From the NCBI RefSeq assembly GCF_029867415.1, contig NC_081186.1:104258753-104322752 (forward strand): 64,000 nt of DNA, in the 5' to 3' direction. Of this stretch, positions 24,807 to 41,107 are shown piece by piece. A model generated the notes under the pieces. It made no database searches and had not been told where the DNA came from. It saw only the letters and a program-made list of their open reading frames with translations. This stretch comes from Vicia villosa. Taxonomy: Eukaryota > Streptophyta > Magnoliopsida > Fabales > Fabaceae. The position numbers were made by a program, and so were the translations under genes. Every line of letters begins with the position of its first letter. Positions within the stretch are counted from its first letter, which is position 1.

Positions 24807-25486
24807 ACTATATGATAAGTGAGATTAATATTACTCTTTTTAATTTTCTGATTGTTTTGAATGAAATGAATATTTGGCTAGCTCTCAAATTTATAGGACA
24901 ATTGTTTTCCTTAAATTAGTGGTGAATTATGAAATTTGACTTTTGTGTGAAGGAAAATTATTTTCAAAAATTTAAGACGTGTGGGACTTGTATATTGTTA
25001 AATATTTACTATGTTTGGTTTCCTTTAATGAGTGTAGTTTATGGTTTATTTGTTTATTAATTAATTAAATAGTAATAATAAACATTATAATATAAATTAC
25101 GTAGGAGAAATTTTTGGTTGGTGGTGGATATACATCAAACTCAAATAGCTTTATTTTGTGGTAATTGATTGTGTGGTGGAATTATAATGTTCTTCCTAGA
25201 TATAGTAATGTGAACAATTGCATGAACAATACAGCAGGAATTTTGATTAGAATAACCAAGTGTAATGGGTTATTGTTGGTGTATTTTGATGTTATGACAT
25301 AAATGTTTAAATTCAATAATTCAAGCCATTGCATTTTCATAATTCATAAAGGATTAAATATATGTTTTTCTAAATATATCAATTTTAGTTATAATTCTTT
25401 TAAAATTCCTTTAAGCTTTTTTATTTATGTAAAAAAATTATTATCCGGATCCAGCTCTCGCTGTCATTTGTTATTTTCCTAACAAG

Positions 25487-25500
25487 TGGTATCAAGAGCC
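25487..25500 (+). other. Retrotransposon primer-binding site
   Basis: TGGTATCAAGAGCC matches, with one extra base, the TGGTATCAGAGC site complementary to initiator methionine tRNA. It sits just upstream of gag-like sequence and marks the 5' internal end of the copia remnant. Confidence 0.8.
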
Positions 25501-26792
25501 CTAGTTTGGTGGAGTATAAATTTTTTTAGTATGCTCTGTTATTGCAGTTTTATCTAATCTTTTACATCACAAAAGAAATTTTATATTCTGTGTTGGTTGG
25601 GAAAATTTTGTTTAGCTGCAAGAAAGGTTTAGGTTGCAAAGTCAAGTTTTCAAGTGCGGTGAAGATAGTGAAGATTGACTTAGAGAATTTGATGAAAAAA
25701 AATCAATTACACCTTGTAGAAAATTCAAGTCAGATATGTTTTGATACAATTTGGATTACACAAGGCGTTGAAAGGAAATATTTCCAACATGGAAAACGAA
25801 AAGTGGGAGTTACTAGATTTGAGAGCTTCGAGTACAATTTGCATGTCTTTGGCAAAGAATATTCTTGCGAATGTTCTTGGTACGTTGTCAGCAAAATAGG
25901 TATGGGAGAAACTTGAAGGGATATATTAAGGAAATGGTATATCAAATCGGTTGTTGTTGAAGGAGCAGTTTCATAGCTTGCGGATGGGTGAACAAACAAA
26001 AGTATTTGATCATCCAAGTGTTTTCAATGGTATTGTTTCTGAATTAGAAACTATTGGAGTCAAGATTGAAGATGAAGATAAAGCTTTGAGACCCGTATAG
26101 TCTCTCCCATCTTCCTATAAGCATATTAAACCTGTTTTGATATATGAGAATAAATCTTTGAGTTTTGAAGAAGTTACTAGTAAAATTATTTCTGAAGAAA
26201 GAAGATTAATGGGTGAGGATAATACTTCATTAAACTCAGTTTTGGCTGTTAGAGGAAGACTTTATGTGAAGAAAAACAATGAAACAGGTGTGAGATGTTG
26301 GAAATATGAAAAGATTAGACATATAAAGTATAAGTGTCTTGATGGAAAGCGTCAGAGAAGGGCTCTGAGTCAAATGTTAGCAATGTCTCTTTCGCAATGA
26401 GAGAGGATGATCATCTCTGAAAAATAAAAAGTGTGTCCTCATGACATTTTCGCTGCCATAGAAAAGGATGTTGTTGCTAGCGGATTAACACATGGACATT
26501 GATGTAAAGTGTGTTTTGTGATTATATCGATGGTTGAAGAGCTTCCTACCAATATGGAAGTTGCACCATAAAGTTTCAACATGGTATTCGGCATGTGAAG
26601 TGGTTTAACTTCCAGTGAAGTATACTTTTCTTTAGGTGGAGTATAATAGTTTTTAAAACTATAATTATCGGCGAAGACAGTGTGAAAATTCTTGGAGTGG
26701 TGTAACTTCAACTGACTATACTCTTTATGGTGAAGTATGATTGTCGGTGAACACAATGAAAGTTAATGTATTATTTTAATCAAGGTGGAGAT

Positions 26793-26795
<3 letters not shown>
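25487..26795 (+). mobile_element. Internally deleted Ty1/copia element (gag remnant)
   Basis: After the primer-binding site, sequence from about 25640 to 26350 reads in broken frames as copia gag. Recognisable pieces are SLAKNILANVLGTLSAK, LKEQFHSLRMGEQ, FNGIVSELETIGVKIEDEDK, SLPSSYKHIKPVL, SLSFEEVTSKIISEERRL, and a degraded zinc knuckle (CWKYEKIRHIKYKC) in which one cysteine is lost. No protease, integrase or reverse transcriptase follows. At 26782 a purine tract AAGGTGGAGAT precedes TGTCGGGG, as expected for the polypurine tract and start of the 3' LTR. The pol region is therefore deleted. Stops and frameshifts show it is inactive. Confidence 0.8.
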
Positions 26796-27350
<555 letters not shown>

Positions 27351-28030
27351 GTTCCTCTTTTTTTCTATGTTTTATATTTTTTTCAAACAAATATATCATA
27401 AAATGTGATTTTTTTTAAATTAATTAAAACTAAAAATTAGGAAGAGAAACTTTGAAGGGATTAGAGTTCTAAGAAAGTTTTTAGAGGAAAATAGAAGTTA
27501 CATATTTTAGAAGGATAACAAAGATATTTAATCATTCATAAAATAACTAATTTATATAACTAAAATATAGAAAATAAAAAATTAATTTCAAGACTGTCAA
27601 AAATTGAAGCTATGATATCTCTTACTATACCAATGATATTCTTCTTATGGGGGTCGAGAATATTTAAAAAATAATTTAGTTTTGTATTTTTTTTCTATAA
27701 TTTTAAGCAAAATTTTCTTTCGGGTTTTATTTGTGAGTTGGGAGGAAAATAGAGAGGAGAATCATGAAATAATAATAAAAGAATTAGGGGGAAAAATACA
27801 AGAAAGCGAGAGAGTTTTGAAAAATTTATTTTTATTCAAAAATAAAAAATCCTTTTAAGTTGAGGAACTAAAATTTATATTAGAGGAAAGGTTTAGAGAG
27901 TTTTGGAGGACTTAAACAAATTGTTCAAATATACTTTATGTTTGAAAATTGAGAATCTCTAGCTTATGAAATCTATTCTTAGAGATTTTGAGTTGGTTTT
28001 GAGCTTTTGGGTTAACTTTTCAAAGAGAGT
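27351..28030. other. AT-rich intergenic sequence
   Basis: No gene, domain or clear repeat recognised. Confidence 0.4.
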
Positions 28031-29350
28031 AGTGGTATAGGAATTAATGTTGATCTTGACTTTTTTTATATTAATTGGTGATTTTATCCATTGTAAGCCT
28101 GAAACCCTTCATTTTAGGTATCTTAGTTTGGGAGTCTGTGACTCGTGCCTTGTTATCTTGGCCTTGGTGGCCAAATAGTATTGGAGGTTGATCTCGTGTG
28201 TGTTTGGTCTTTGAGTTGATATCTTTTCTTCCATATATGAAGCTCTTGTTGTTTCCTTCTTCATGGGGGAAGGAGGTTTCTGGGTTCTGTTCCTCGTCCA
28301 ATTCATGGAAATGAGTATCTTTCTTAGATAAAAAAAAGGATGACTCCTCTTACTCATTTTTGTACAATAACAATAAGAATGTGGGATATGGTCTTCATAA
28401 TTATTTTTGGGGTTATTTATAGGTTGGATTCATCCATATTAAGACTATGTCTCCTAGGCTTTTCAGTATCTTTGATAAGAAGAATTAGTTAATGGGTGAG
28501 GTTAGTATGTGGGAGGATGGTGTTCTGATTTTGGATCTAAGGTGGATGAATTTTTTTGTTAATGATTTGGAGTAGGTTGTTGCCTTTCATCTTGTTCTTG
28601 AGGGAACAACACTATATTTGGATAGAGATATGTGGTGGTGGCATCATATGCTAAGGATGAAGTGTTCTCGACAACCTCAACTTTTTTTTGCCCTACAAGA
28701 GCTTCTCATTCCTTCCACTCGTTCTCCCTGCTTTAAGGAATTGATTTTTCCCATCATCTAGTTTTGTTGAACCCCTTCTAAAGTGATGGTTTTTTATTAC
28801 AAAATTGTGTAAGATAAGAGCACTACTAGAGAGAATTTCTTAAATGTAGGGATTTAGTTATTCTAGATGGGATTTCTTGTCCTAAATGTAGGGTTTTTAG
28901 AATTTGTTTCTCATCTTTTTTGTTACTTGTGAGGTGACCTCTTCTATGTGGTATATGAATTTGAAGTGGTTAGAGGTGGTTAGTTATCATCCATAACAAT
29001 CTTAATTCTTAAGTCTCTTTTTGGTTTTTTATCTCTCTAGGGGGTATATTTAGGATTATGTGTAGGCTTTATATGATTTAAAAATTTGTTGTCTAGTAAA
29101 TAGATTTCTCAAAATGATATCAATTCTTTTGGTTTATCATCAATTGTGAAGGATATGGGAAGAAAAAAGTATTTTTCTAGCTTGAAAATAATATCTTGGT
29201 AGGTTCGCCGTCAATTGTTATATTTTCTCTACTTGACAATAGAATACCAATAGCAGTATGAGGGATTTTGACCTAGTTCTTGTGCTTTTGCCAACTCCTT
29301 TAAGGTCTTGATTTTTCGTTAGCGATGTTTATGCTAGATTGAGCTCTAGC
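28031..29350 (+). pseudogene. Decayed LINE 3' fragment, copy C
   Basis: Around 28620-28960 broken frames resemble the C-terminal part of plant LINE polyproteins: WWHHMLRMK, then TPSKVMVFYYKIV with DKSTTRENFL, and GFLVLNVGFLEFVSHLFCYL, the zf-RVT-like region. The same landmarks occur in copies A and B. No reverse transcriptase domain is visible. Multiple stops make it a pseudogene. Confidence 0.55.
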
Positions 29351-30019
29351 ATTTTTTTTCATATATGGTGGTTTTTATTGATGGTTTTGAGTTGTTTTTA
29401 AGTCTTATCACTTTTTTTTTTCTTTTTGTTTGTTTGTTTTGTTTTTCTTGTTGTATTAATGTTATTATTCTGGTTGGGGCGAAAATTTAACATATAGGAA
29501 TGTTCAATGTATAGACATTTATGGTTAGTTGAGTTGTAATTTAACATTTTTAATTTTTTGAAAATATAGATCAATATGGTAGTGATTGAGAGAAAGTGAG
29601 AGAGATTCTCATATATAGGGAGAGTTCTAAATAGAAAGACACGAGTAATATTAGGAAGCAAACATTGAACAAAGGTTACTCTTCTAAGACTAATTGTACT
29701 AATATTATTGAGATTGAATTTTCTTTCTTTGTTTGGAAGCCTCTCAAACGTAGGTGACATTACACCGAACTAAGTTATCAATTCTCTTGTATTATTTATT
29801 GTTTTCTCTTTAACATACTTAGTATGTCATAATCTGTTATCAATTGATTTTGAGGTACACATTGTCTAAGATATTGTGTCCAATATTTATCCTACGAACA
29901 ACAAAATTTCATTTGATATTGTATTTTTCATGTCACAATGTAGCTTTTTTATCTTTCTCCCATGTCATTCGCCTCCCCCTCTTTTATCAATTGTGTTCCT
30001 TTTTATACTCAAATGTTTA

Positions 30020-30403
30020 GGCTATGTTTGGGCGTTTGGAGGGGAGGGAAGGGGAAGGCTTCCAAAAACGAAATTTTTAAAAAAATATAGGAAAATATTT
30101 GACATTTTTTGAAAAAATGATTTTGTTTAGAATGATAAAAGAGTCATTATCATTACTAAATTTTTAATTTTCAGAATACTATAACAACCTAAAAGATATA
30201 TTTGGAAAATTTATCTAAACCCTACAAAACCCTCCTTCAATACAATTTTTGAGTTCCTCCATTTTATGGGGTTTTTGGTGTTATGAATAAACTCAAACCC
30301 TCCAAAACTCTCCAACCCAAAATTCTTTTATCCTTTTCACCCAATTCTTCCTATTTTTCAAAGCCCTCCCATTCCTTCCCTTCCAAACTCCCAAACATAG
30401 CCT
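30020..30403. mobile_element. MITE with GGCTATGTTTGGG ends
   Basis: The left end AGGCTATGTTTGGGCGTTTG and the right end ...CTCCCAAACATAGCCT are inverted. Similarity continues for about 40 bp (GGAGGGGAGGGAAGGGG against the right-hand complement). The interior is AT-rich and non-coding. The ends resemble PIF/Harbinger Tourist-type MITEs, but a TTA/TAA duplication is not clear. Confidence 0.8.
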
Positions 30404-30475
30404 ATCATGTAGTATAAGGCTATGTATGTATAATGGTGGGTAAGTGGAGGTAGTTGATCAAATTAGTGGAAAATG

Positions 30476-33602
<3,127 letters not shown>

Positions 33603-33689
33603 GCTCTAAGCAGGGGTGGCCCTGAGCACGGGCTCGCGGGGCGGGAGCCCAGGGCCCCATAATTTTAGGGGCACCAAAAAAATATTTTT

Positions 33690-33692
<3 letters not shown>

Positions 33693-33759
<67 letters not shown>
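33693..33759. repeat. (TA)n microsatellite
   Basis: A TA run inside the hAT element at 33611-34718, just after its left subterminal region. Confidence 0.97.
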
Positions 33760-33762
<3 letters not shown>

Positions 33763-34000
33763 AGAATATGAATCTGTAAATGCTAAGGCTAGTGCTAAAA
33801 AGATTAGGAATGAAATGGAGATTGAATGTCAAATTTGGAGAAAACAACACTGATGAAAATCCGTCTCAACCCACACAACTGAATCTTGAGTCTACTGAAG
33901 AGTCTTTCTGAAATTACTATTTCTTATATATTGTAGATCAAATAATTACCTCACTTGATAGAAGATTTTAGCAGTATAGCATGAAAATATTTTTGGTTTC

Positions 34001-34444
34001 TTGTTTAGTATTGAAAGACTTGGATCATTATCTGATAGGGACTTGAAAGCATGTTATAAACATTTTGAAATTTGTTTAAAACATGACGATTCTCTTGATC
34101 TTGATGGTGAAATTTTGTTTGAAGAATTGATAGTTAGTATAGAAGTTTTAACAATTGAATCAAAATCAATGTATATGATATTGAGTTCTTTAAAGACTTT
34201 TAATTGTTTTTCTATTGCATGCATAGCTTATATAATAATATTGACTATTGCTATCAGTGTTACATCGGCTGAAAGAAGTTTTTCTAAATTAAAATTATTA
34301 AAATCTTATTTGAGATCTACTATGCCACAAGATAGATTAAATAGTCTTACGTTAATTTCAATTGAAAATAATTTTTGTAAAATCTTGATTATGAATAAAT
34401 TATTAATGATTTTGCAACAAAAACTGCTAAAGGATGATATTTAA
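34001..34444 (+). pseudogene. hAT transposase C-terminal fragment
   Basis: About 147 codons remain open. Residues near 88-115 (AISVTSAERSFSKLKLLKSY followed by LRSTMPQDRLNSL) are the hAT C-terminal dimerisation block, of the type found in ZMYM1-like/TTF-finger hAT transposases. The DDE catalytic domain and zinc finger are missing, so it cannot act as a transposase. It might still dimerise with a related one if expressed. Confidence 0.85.
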
Positions 34445-36592
34445 ATAATTTTAAAATTTTGGTCAATTTTTTTATAGGAAAAAATATTGGATCAAGAATA
34501 AGAAGAATAAGTCTCTTTATAGTGGTTTATGTTTTGATGTAGTATAAACATTGATTCAAAGATCCATACTTATATTCTTTTTGCATAATGTCAAATAAAA
34601 ATGTGTTTTTTTATCTAATTATTTCTTTTATTCTTATGTATTTATTGTTAAAAAAAAATTATAGGGGCACCATTCTTTTGATTCGCCTAAGGCACCCAAA
34701 TTCAAAGGACCGGCCCTGGCTCTAAGGACTTAAAAACACGTAGTAAATTGTAGTGGCAGCTAATCTTTTTGTATATGTTATTTAGCTTGGCAACGGACAA
34801 TGACCCAAAACTATGTTCAGGATACCGCGCAAAAATTTCTCATGCTCAAAAAGCTTCTTCAAACTAAGAATATGAGGAATAAACACATTTTTATCCAACT
34901 GAAATATTTGATTGTTGTTACTGGTAATTTGATTCTCTTCTCAAAAAATTTGTTCTCTGTAACAATGTCCATGTGTTTTAGCTTAAACAGACAGTATTTC
35001 TAACATTTATCATATGACAATTCTTCAGATGATCCAATTTGTTGAGCATAATTTATAATGATCCTATTTTCGTAATAACAAAAGAAAAACAAGATTAATA
35101 AACAAAATGCAGAAATAAAATTGTACAATCACCTCTATAGTGCACTGCCTTCTGAACTTCTAAGCTTTTACTCTCTTTTATAGGGATGTGGATCCTCTCC
35201 TGTGTGTTTTCTGTTGCCTTGCCTTCTGCTCAAATCACAATCATTCACTTGCAATTTTTCTCTCATAATTTTTTTTTCTTGTAAGCTTTCAACTATTGGA
35301 TTAGCCATAGAAGGGACTGTTGTACAGTTTCGCAGGAGGTGATCTGTTTCCCTTTTATATAGATGATGTATATTGTGAATCCCAAAAATTCATATGAGAG
35401 CAAGCTTAGGGACTAAAGATTACTTATAGACTTAATTTTACCATCAAAAATTGAAAAGACATTTAATATAATTAAGAGTCATTACCACCCATTATAATGA
35501 CCATTAAAAGTAACTATCATCCAATATAATGGTCATTAAACCTGAGACTCTTTAAATTCAAAAATCCATATTTCTTTTGACCACTTAAATGCAGGTAATT
35601 ACTAATAATCAATTTTAAAAACACTTATAGCATTATATTCTTCCACTTGATCCATATGATCTAATTATTGGTCTAAATTGAGTCATCACGTACATTCCTT
35701 AGGAAATAGACACGTGAATCATGGCGATAGTTCTTCTAAAGGCGAGTATTTTCGTCCATGTATTCCAATATGTTTAGTTTCTTAAGTATGTATGTAATGT
35801 GGTAATTAAACTTAATGAATAAACCATATATTTATTCTTGGTCCAAATGAATATATCTTATCAAAAATGATAGTACGCATGAGTATGAGAAAACATCACG
35901 AATAAAAGTTTTATTAATAAATTAGATGTATACAATCATAAGGATCAACAATCATTAAACCAGTGCTTATGTGCTCAAAGTCCACTACTTTATCTTTAAC
36001 TCTTTTTATAATGGCTAAGTACTTGATGTCGATGTATTTACTTCCACTTCCACTTTTATTGTTCTTAGCCAAAAAGGCATCAACTGAAATATCGTCGAAA
36101 AGTTTTAGAGGTCTAGAGATAGAATTAGTGATGCTATGTCCAGAAATAAAACTCTTAAGCCATACACCGTGAGAAGTTGACTCAAAACACGAGACAAACT
36201 CAGCTTCCATAGTATAATTAAAAACCAGAGTTTGTTTAGTACTTTTCCATGAAATAGCTCCACCGTCCATCATAAAGATATATCCTGCTGTTGATTTGCG
36301 AGAATCAACACAAACAGCAAAATCAGAATCTAAATAGCCAATTACACCTAGATTTTCTATCTACCTATACATTAGCATGTAATCTTTTGTTCCTTGAAGG
36401 AATCTTAACACGTTAATTGCAGCTTTCAATTGGTCCATACCTGGATTACTCTGATATCTTCCTGAAATTCCAACAGCAAATGTAATGGCTAGTCTTGAAC
36501 ACACTTGAGTATACATAAGACTTCCAACAATAGAAGCATATGGAATGTTCTTCATTTTTTCCCTTTCAAAATCATTCTTCGGTTTAGGACTA

Positions 36593-36667
36593 TCACAAGA
36601 AATCTCTCTAAAACCTTGTTGATATAGGAGTTTCATCGAAAATCTCTCTAAAACCTTGTTGATATAG
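36593..36667. repeat. Short duplication within copia RT
   Basis: AAATCTCTCTAAAACCTTGT followed by TGATATAGG occurs twice, about 40 bp apart, duplicating part of the reverse-transcriptase frame (VLERFSMKLLYQQGFREIS). It adds to the damage in this copy. Confidence 0.85.
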
Positions 36668-39271
36668 GTTTCTTGTGATAGTCCTAAAACTCTTCGAGGT
36701 CTATCTCTATGGATCTTAATGTCAATGAAATAAGATGTCTCGCCCATATCCTTCATATCAAAGTTTTTAGGGAGGAATTGTTTGACCTCATGTAGAAAAC
36801 CCCTATTATTGGAATCAAGTAAAATATCATCCACATACAAAATAAGAAAACAAATGTTAATCCCACTAACCTTATGGTATATGCATTGATTCATTGGATT
36901 TTCAACAAATCCAAATGAGGAAATCATTCCATGGAATTTAAGATACCATTAAAAGGAGGCTTGTTTTAAACCATATATTGATTTCTTAAGTTTTCAAACC
37001 AATTTTTCACCATCACTAGAAAAGAAACCTTCAGTTTGTTTCAAGTAAAAATCCTCCTCCAAATCACCATTAAGAAAGGTAGTTTTCACATCCATTTGAT
37101 GCAATTCAAGGTCAAAATGGGCAACCATTACCAAGATGGTGTGGAGAGAGTCTTTCTTAGATACAGGAGAAAAAGTCTATGTGTAATCGATATCCTTTTT
37201 TGAGTAAATCCCTTAGTAACAAGCCTAGCCATGTATTTCTCAATGTCACCTAATGAGTCCTTTTTAGTTTTAAATACCCATTTACAACCAATGACCTTCA
37301 ACCCATTAGATAACTCTACAAGATCCCAGATAGTGTTGCCTTTCATGGAATTCATTTCATCATTCATGGAATTATACCATAAATTTGATAATTTACAACT
37401 CATGGCTTGTGCAAAGGTTTCAGGATCGTTTTCAGCTCCAATATTATAGTCACATTCTTGTAGATACATAATGTAATCACTAGGAATAGATGGTTTTCTT
37501 GTTCTAGTAGACCTCTTTAATGTTTGATCAACATTTTCTTGTGGATCATGTAGTTCAAACAATTGTTCATCATTTTGATTATTAATTTGATCTACTGGAT
37601 CATCAGCAATTTGTGGAATCTTATTGATTGGTTGATCGACATCCATTTGAACTTGAGGGGTGTTGAGAACAATAACCAATATATCACTTGGAGTGGAACG
37701 TTGATATTCCATATGATCATGCATAAAAGCTAACTTTTTATTTGATCACTCCCACTAATCAAGTGATTTTCAAGAAACTTTTTATTTCTTGATTCCACAA
37801 TCCTAGTTGTGTGAGATGGACAATAAAATCTATAACCTTTGGATCTTTCAAAATATCCATTAAAATACACGTTAATGGTCATCCGGTCCAGTTTCTTCTC
37901 TGGTGGATTATAAATCCTCACCTCAGACGAACATCCCATATGTGCATATATCGAAAACTCGATTTCCAACCTTTATATAATTCTAAAGTTGTCTTTAGGA
38001 CAACCTAAGATGGAACCGATTGAGAATATACACAATCGTCTTTAGTGCTTCATTCCACAAGGATTTAGGACGATTAGAATTTCTAAGCATACTCTGCACC
38101 ATATCTAGTAATGTTCGATTTCTTCTTTCAGAAATACCATTTTTGTTTGGAGAACTACGCATGGTATACTAGGCAACAATCTCATGTTCTTGAAAAAACT
38201 TTGCAAATGGACCAGGTGCTTGTCCATTCTCAGTGTACCTACCATGATATTCACCACTCCGATCTGATCTCACTATTTTTATTTGCTTTTCGCATTGATT
38301 CTCAACTTCAAACTTAAAGGTTTTAAAGGCGTCTAATGCTTCATTTTTATTATAAAACAAATAAATATTCATATATTGTGAGTAATCATCTATGAATGTG
38401 ATTAAATATTTCTGACCATGTGCATCCATATCTGGACAACATATGTCTGTATGAATTATTTCTAATATTTTTGAACTCCTAATGGCACCCTTCTTAAAAA
38501 CGTTGGTATGCTTTCTTTTAATGCAGTCAACACAAGTTTCTGAATCAGCAAAATCTAGAGTATTAAGCATTCTCTCTTTTACTAACCTTTGAATTTTCTC
38601 TAAGAAGATATGTCCTAATTTCTAATGCCATAACATAGAAGAATTTTCGTTAATATGACACCATTTAATTCCAATTTGAACATGCATTGAACTATAAGTG
38701 GTTTTTACCATTCCCATCACATTATGAATTATAAAATAATTCAAATGATGTGTCTTTAAAATTAAAGGAATATCCAAAAGGTACAAATCTAAAAACTGAA
38801 ATCAAGTTTCGTGAGATACTTAGTACATAAAAGGTCCTTTCTAATTTCAAAACAAAACCATTATTAATAATTAAAAATGCAAGTTTCAATAGCTTATACA
38901 TGTGAGTCTAACCTGCTCCCAGTAAGACATTTTGCTCACTTCCCACTAGCTTCCTTAGGTTTACATACCTCGTAAGGAATTTGTTATATGAATTGTAAAT
39001 CCATAATCAATCCACCAAGTGTTAATATTAGCAGTCATATTAGATTCATAACAAATAAATTACCTTTCTTCTCAAGTCATTCTTTGAATCAAAGGCATTC
39101 TTTTTCATCTGTACTCCTTTTTTATAAAAAAAATTCTTTGTCTCCTTTTTAATATCATTTTGAGATGGTATTTTGAATTTACCCTTCTGATTCACTTGAG
39201 ACTTATCGATCTCGATAGCTTTGTTTTTCACGCGAGTAGCAGTTAGTAATGCACTCTCACTTTGTTCCATC

Positions 39272-39687
39272 CCTAAGTAGGTACCCACAACGAGTAAAGT
39301 AAAAACCCATATAAATGGGTACGGACATGGATTTGAGTAATTAGCCATTAAAAATAAAAGTCTATCAATTTTTAAAAATACATCAATATTAAATCATTAC
39401 ATATGTAACATAAGTGCTCGTTTATTTCATAATTCAACAATACATTTTTTGAAAACATTTAAATGTTCTTAAAAACTTAAAATGATATGATATTTTATAC
39501 TTGATATATTTTTTTTATTAGAAATGCGGGTAACAGACATGGGTACTTACATACCCATAGAGCATGGGTACAGGTGCTAAAGTTGTTGCTCAGGTAGATA
39601 TGGGCTCGGGTATAAGAATTTTTTTCACCGCGGATATGGAGGTGGGTACTATAGTACCCTACCCATATAGCCTATTTGTCATCCCTA
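39272..39687. mobile_element. hAT-like insertion in copia gag
   Basis: A perfect 8-bp repeat GTTCCATC flanks the segment (39264-39271 and 39688-39695). Removing it makes the copia gag frame contiguous (…EEEMLVME to EQSESALL…), so it is an insertion in the retrotransposon. One end is TAGGGATGACAAA (minus strand), typical of hAT. The other end does not mirror it well, suggesting a damaged terminus. The 416 bp are rich in GGGTAC/GTACCC. Confidence 0.8.
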
Positions 39688-39975
39688 GTTCCATCACAAG
39701 CATTTCTTCTTCCTGAACATACATGGTCATCGGTTCATTGATTGGCCACTTATTCTTATGTGTATTGTATGAAATCTTGAAAGGCTCATACTCAACCGGA
39801 AGAAAGTTTAGAATGTAGTGCACCAGGAAGGACTCAAACATATCAATCTCAAGTTTCTTAAGCTGAGATGAAATGTCACACATTTTCATTATATGCTCAC
39901 GCACACCTTTCACACTGGTGATTCGATATGATGAAAATTTCATTATTAAGGTGATTTCCAAAGCCTTTTCGAAAG

Positions 39976-40425
39976 TGATGAATTGATTGTCAATGGATTT
40001 TAGTAAATCACAAACATTCTCATGTTGGTTGATAGAACCACGTATACCAATTGTGACTTTAGTATTAAAGAACATTGCATTGAGCCTGCTAGATCTCTCA
40101 CACCTCTCATATAGAGCAATTATTGTTGGAGTACTTTCTTCAGTAATTGCAGGCGGTTCGTCTTTCCTAATAGCATAGTCTATGTCCATCCACCTTAAAG
40201 TGATGAATTAATTGTCAATGGATTTTAGTAAATCATTAACATTCTCATGTTGGTCGACAGAACCACGTATACCAATTGTGACTTTAGTATTAAAGAACGT
40301 TGTATTAAGCCAACTAGATCTCTCACACCTCTCATATAGAGCAATTATTGTTGGAATACTTTCTTCAGTAATTGCAGGTGGTTCGTCTTTCCTAATAGCA
40401 TAGTCTATGTCCATCCACCCTAAAT
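39976..40425. repeat. 225-bp tandem duplication in copia gag
   Basis: Copies 39976-40200 and 40201-40425 are nearly identical. Both encode the WMDIDYAIRKDEPPAITEES region on the minus strand. The duplication is within the retrotransposon gag and differs at only about ten positions. Confidence 0.93.
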
Positions 40426-40901
40426 GAAGGAGAATTATTTCCTTCCACACCTTATAGTTATCTCCTCCGAGCTCGTGATTATCGCATCGAATATCACAAA
40501 TTTAGCAGATTGAGAAGCTAAAAATAAACAAAATCTTATGCCAAAATTTGAGATCTAAATATTATTTAAAATGTATGTATTACCAATATAAACATACCAT
40601 AAAATAAATCTTATAACATAAAAATTACTTGTGGGCAATTTTAATGCAATACAATTTATTGAGATTTTTTTCAATATATTTTTCAAACTACGCACACAAC
40701 CTCATGGCTCATACTTTATGTGCATGAAATAATTTGTTTTTTAATTCAAAAAATTGTACTTTATGATAAAACTATTAAATTATGTGTCCGTTCATAATTC
40801 TTGTGGACAAGTCATGAAAATAGTTTGACATTCTATCCTAATTAATCATATAAATATAATGAAAATTCTTGTAGGATAAAATCGACTATACCACATATGA
40901 T

Positions 40902-41099
40902 CCGGGCCGTCTTTGAAGGCGTGCAAGATGGGCTACCGCACGAGACCTCAAAAATTTCACACTTAACATGTAGCTAAATAGGGCCTCAGAAAATATTTAT
41001 AATGGTTAAACTATGGTTAGATAGGGCCTCTATTTATTTTTCTATGATTAAACTAAAACTAATCTACACAGGGCCTCCGAAAAAATTGAGACGGCCCTG
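40902..41099. mobile_element. 198-bp hAT MITE
   Basis: The ends CCGGGCCGTC and GACGGCCCTG are inverted with one mismatch. A perfect 8-bp target duplication CATATGAT lies at 40894-40901 and 41100-41107. Interior AGGGCCTC motifs repeat three times. It is non-coding. Confidence 0.92.
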
Positions 41100-41107
41100 C
41101 ATATGAT

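Larger units (their letters stand above)
33611..34718 (+). mobile_element. hAT element with transposase remnant
   Basis: The ends CAGGGGTGGCCCTG and CGGCCCTG are inverted and imperfect. A perfect 8-bp target duplication GCTCTAAG lies at 33603-33610 and 34719-34726. The 1108-bp element contains a (TA)n tract (33693-33759) and a 3' fragment of transposase, so it is an internally deleted derivative of an autonomous hAT. Confidence 0.93.
35100..40475 (-). mobile_element. Decayed Ty1/copia retrotransposon
   Basis: Read on the minus strand, the copia order gag-protease-integrase-RT-RNase H is present but broken. gag is at about 40470-39046, including EPPAITEES and VKGVREHIMKM blocks and a zinc knuckle that has lost cysteines. 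A protease remnant lies near 39000 (WWIDYGFTIHIT). Integrase is at 38570-38169 (IHTDICCPD, then RSDRSGEYHG). RT is at 37724-36361 with intact YVDD (LILYVDDILL). RNase H is at 36273-35914 (GGAISWKSTKQTLV, MEAEFVSCFE). A purine-rich tract AAGTGGAAGA near 35650 may precede the 3' LTR (about 35640-35100). A matching 5' LTR was not recognised. Stops, shifts and internal duplications show it is inactive. Confidence 0.85.
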
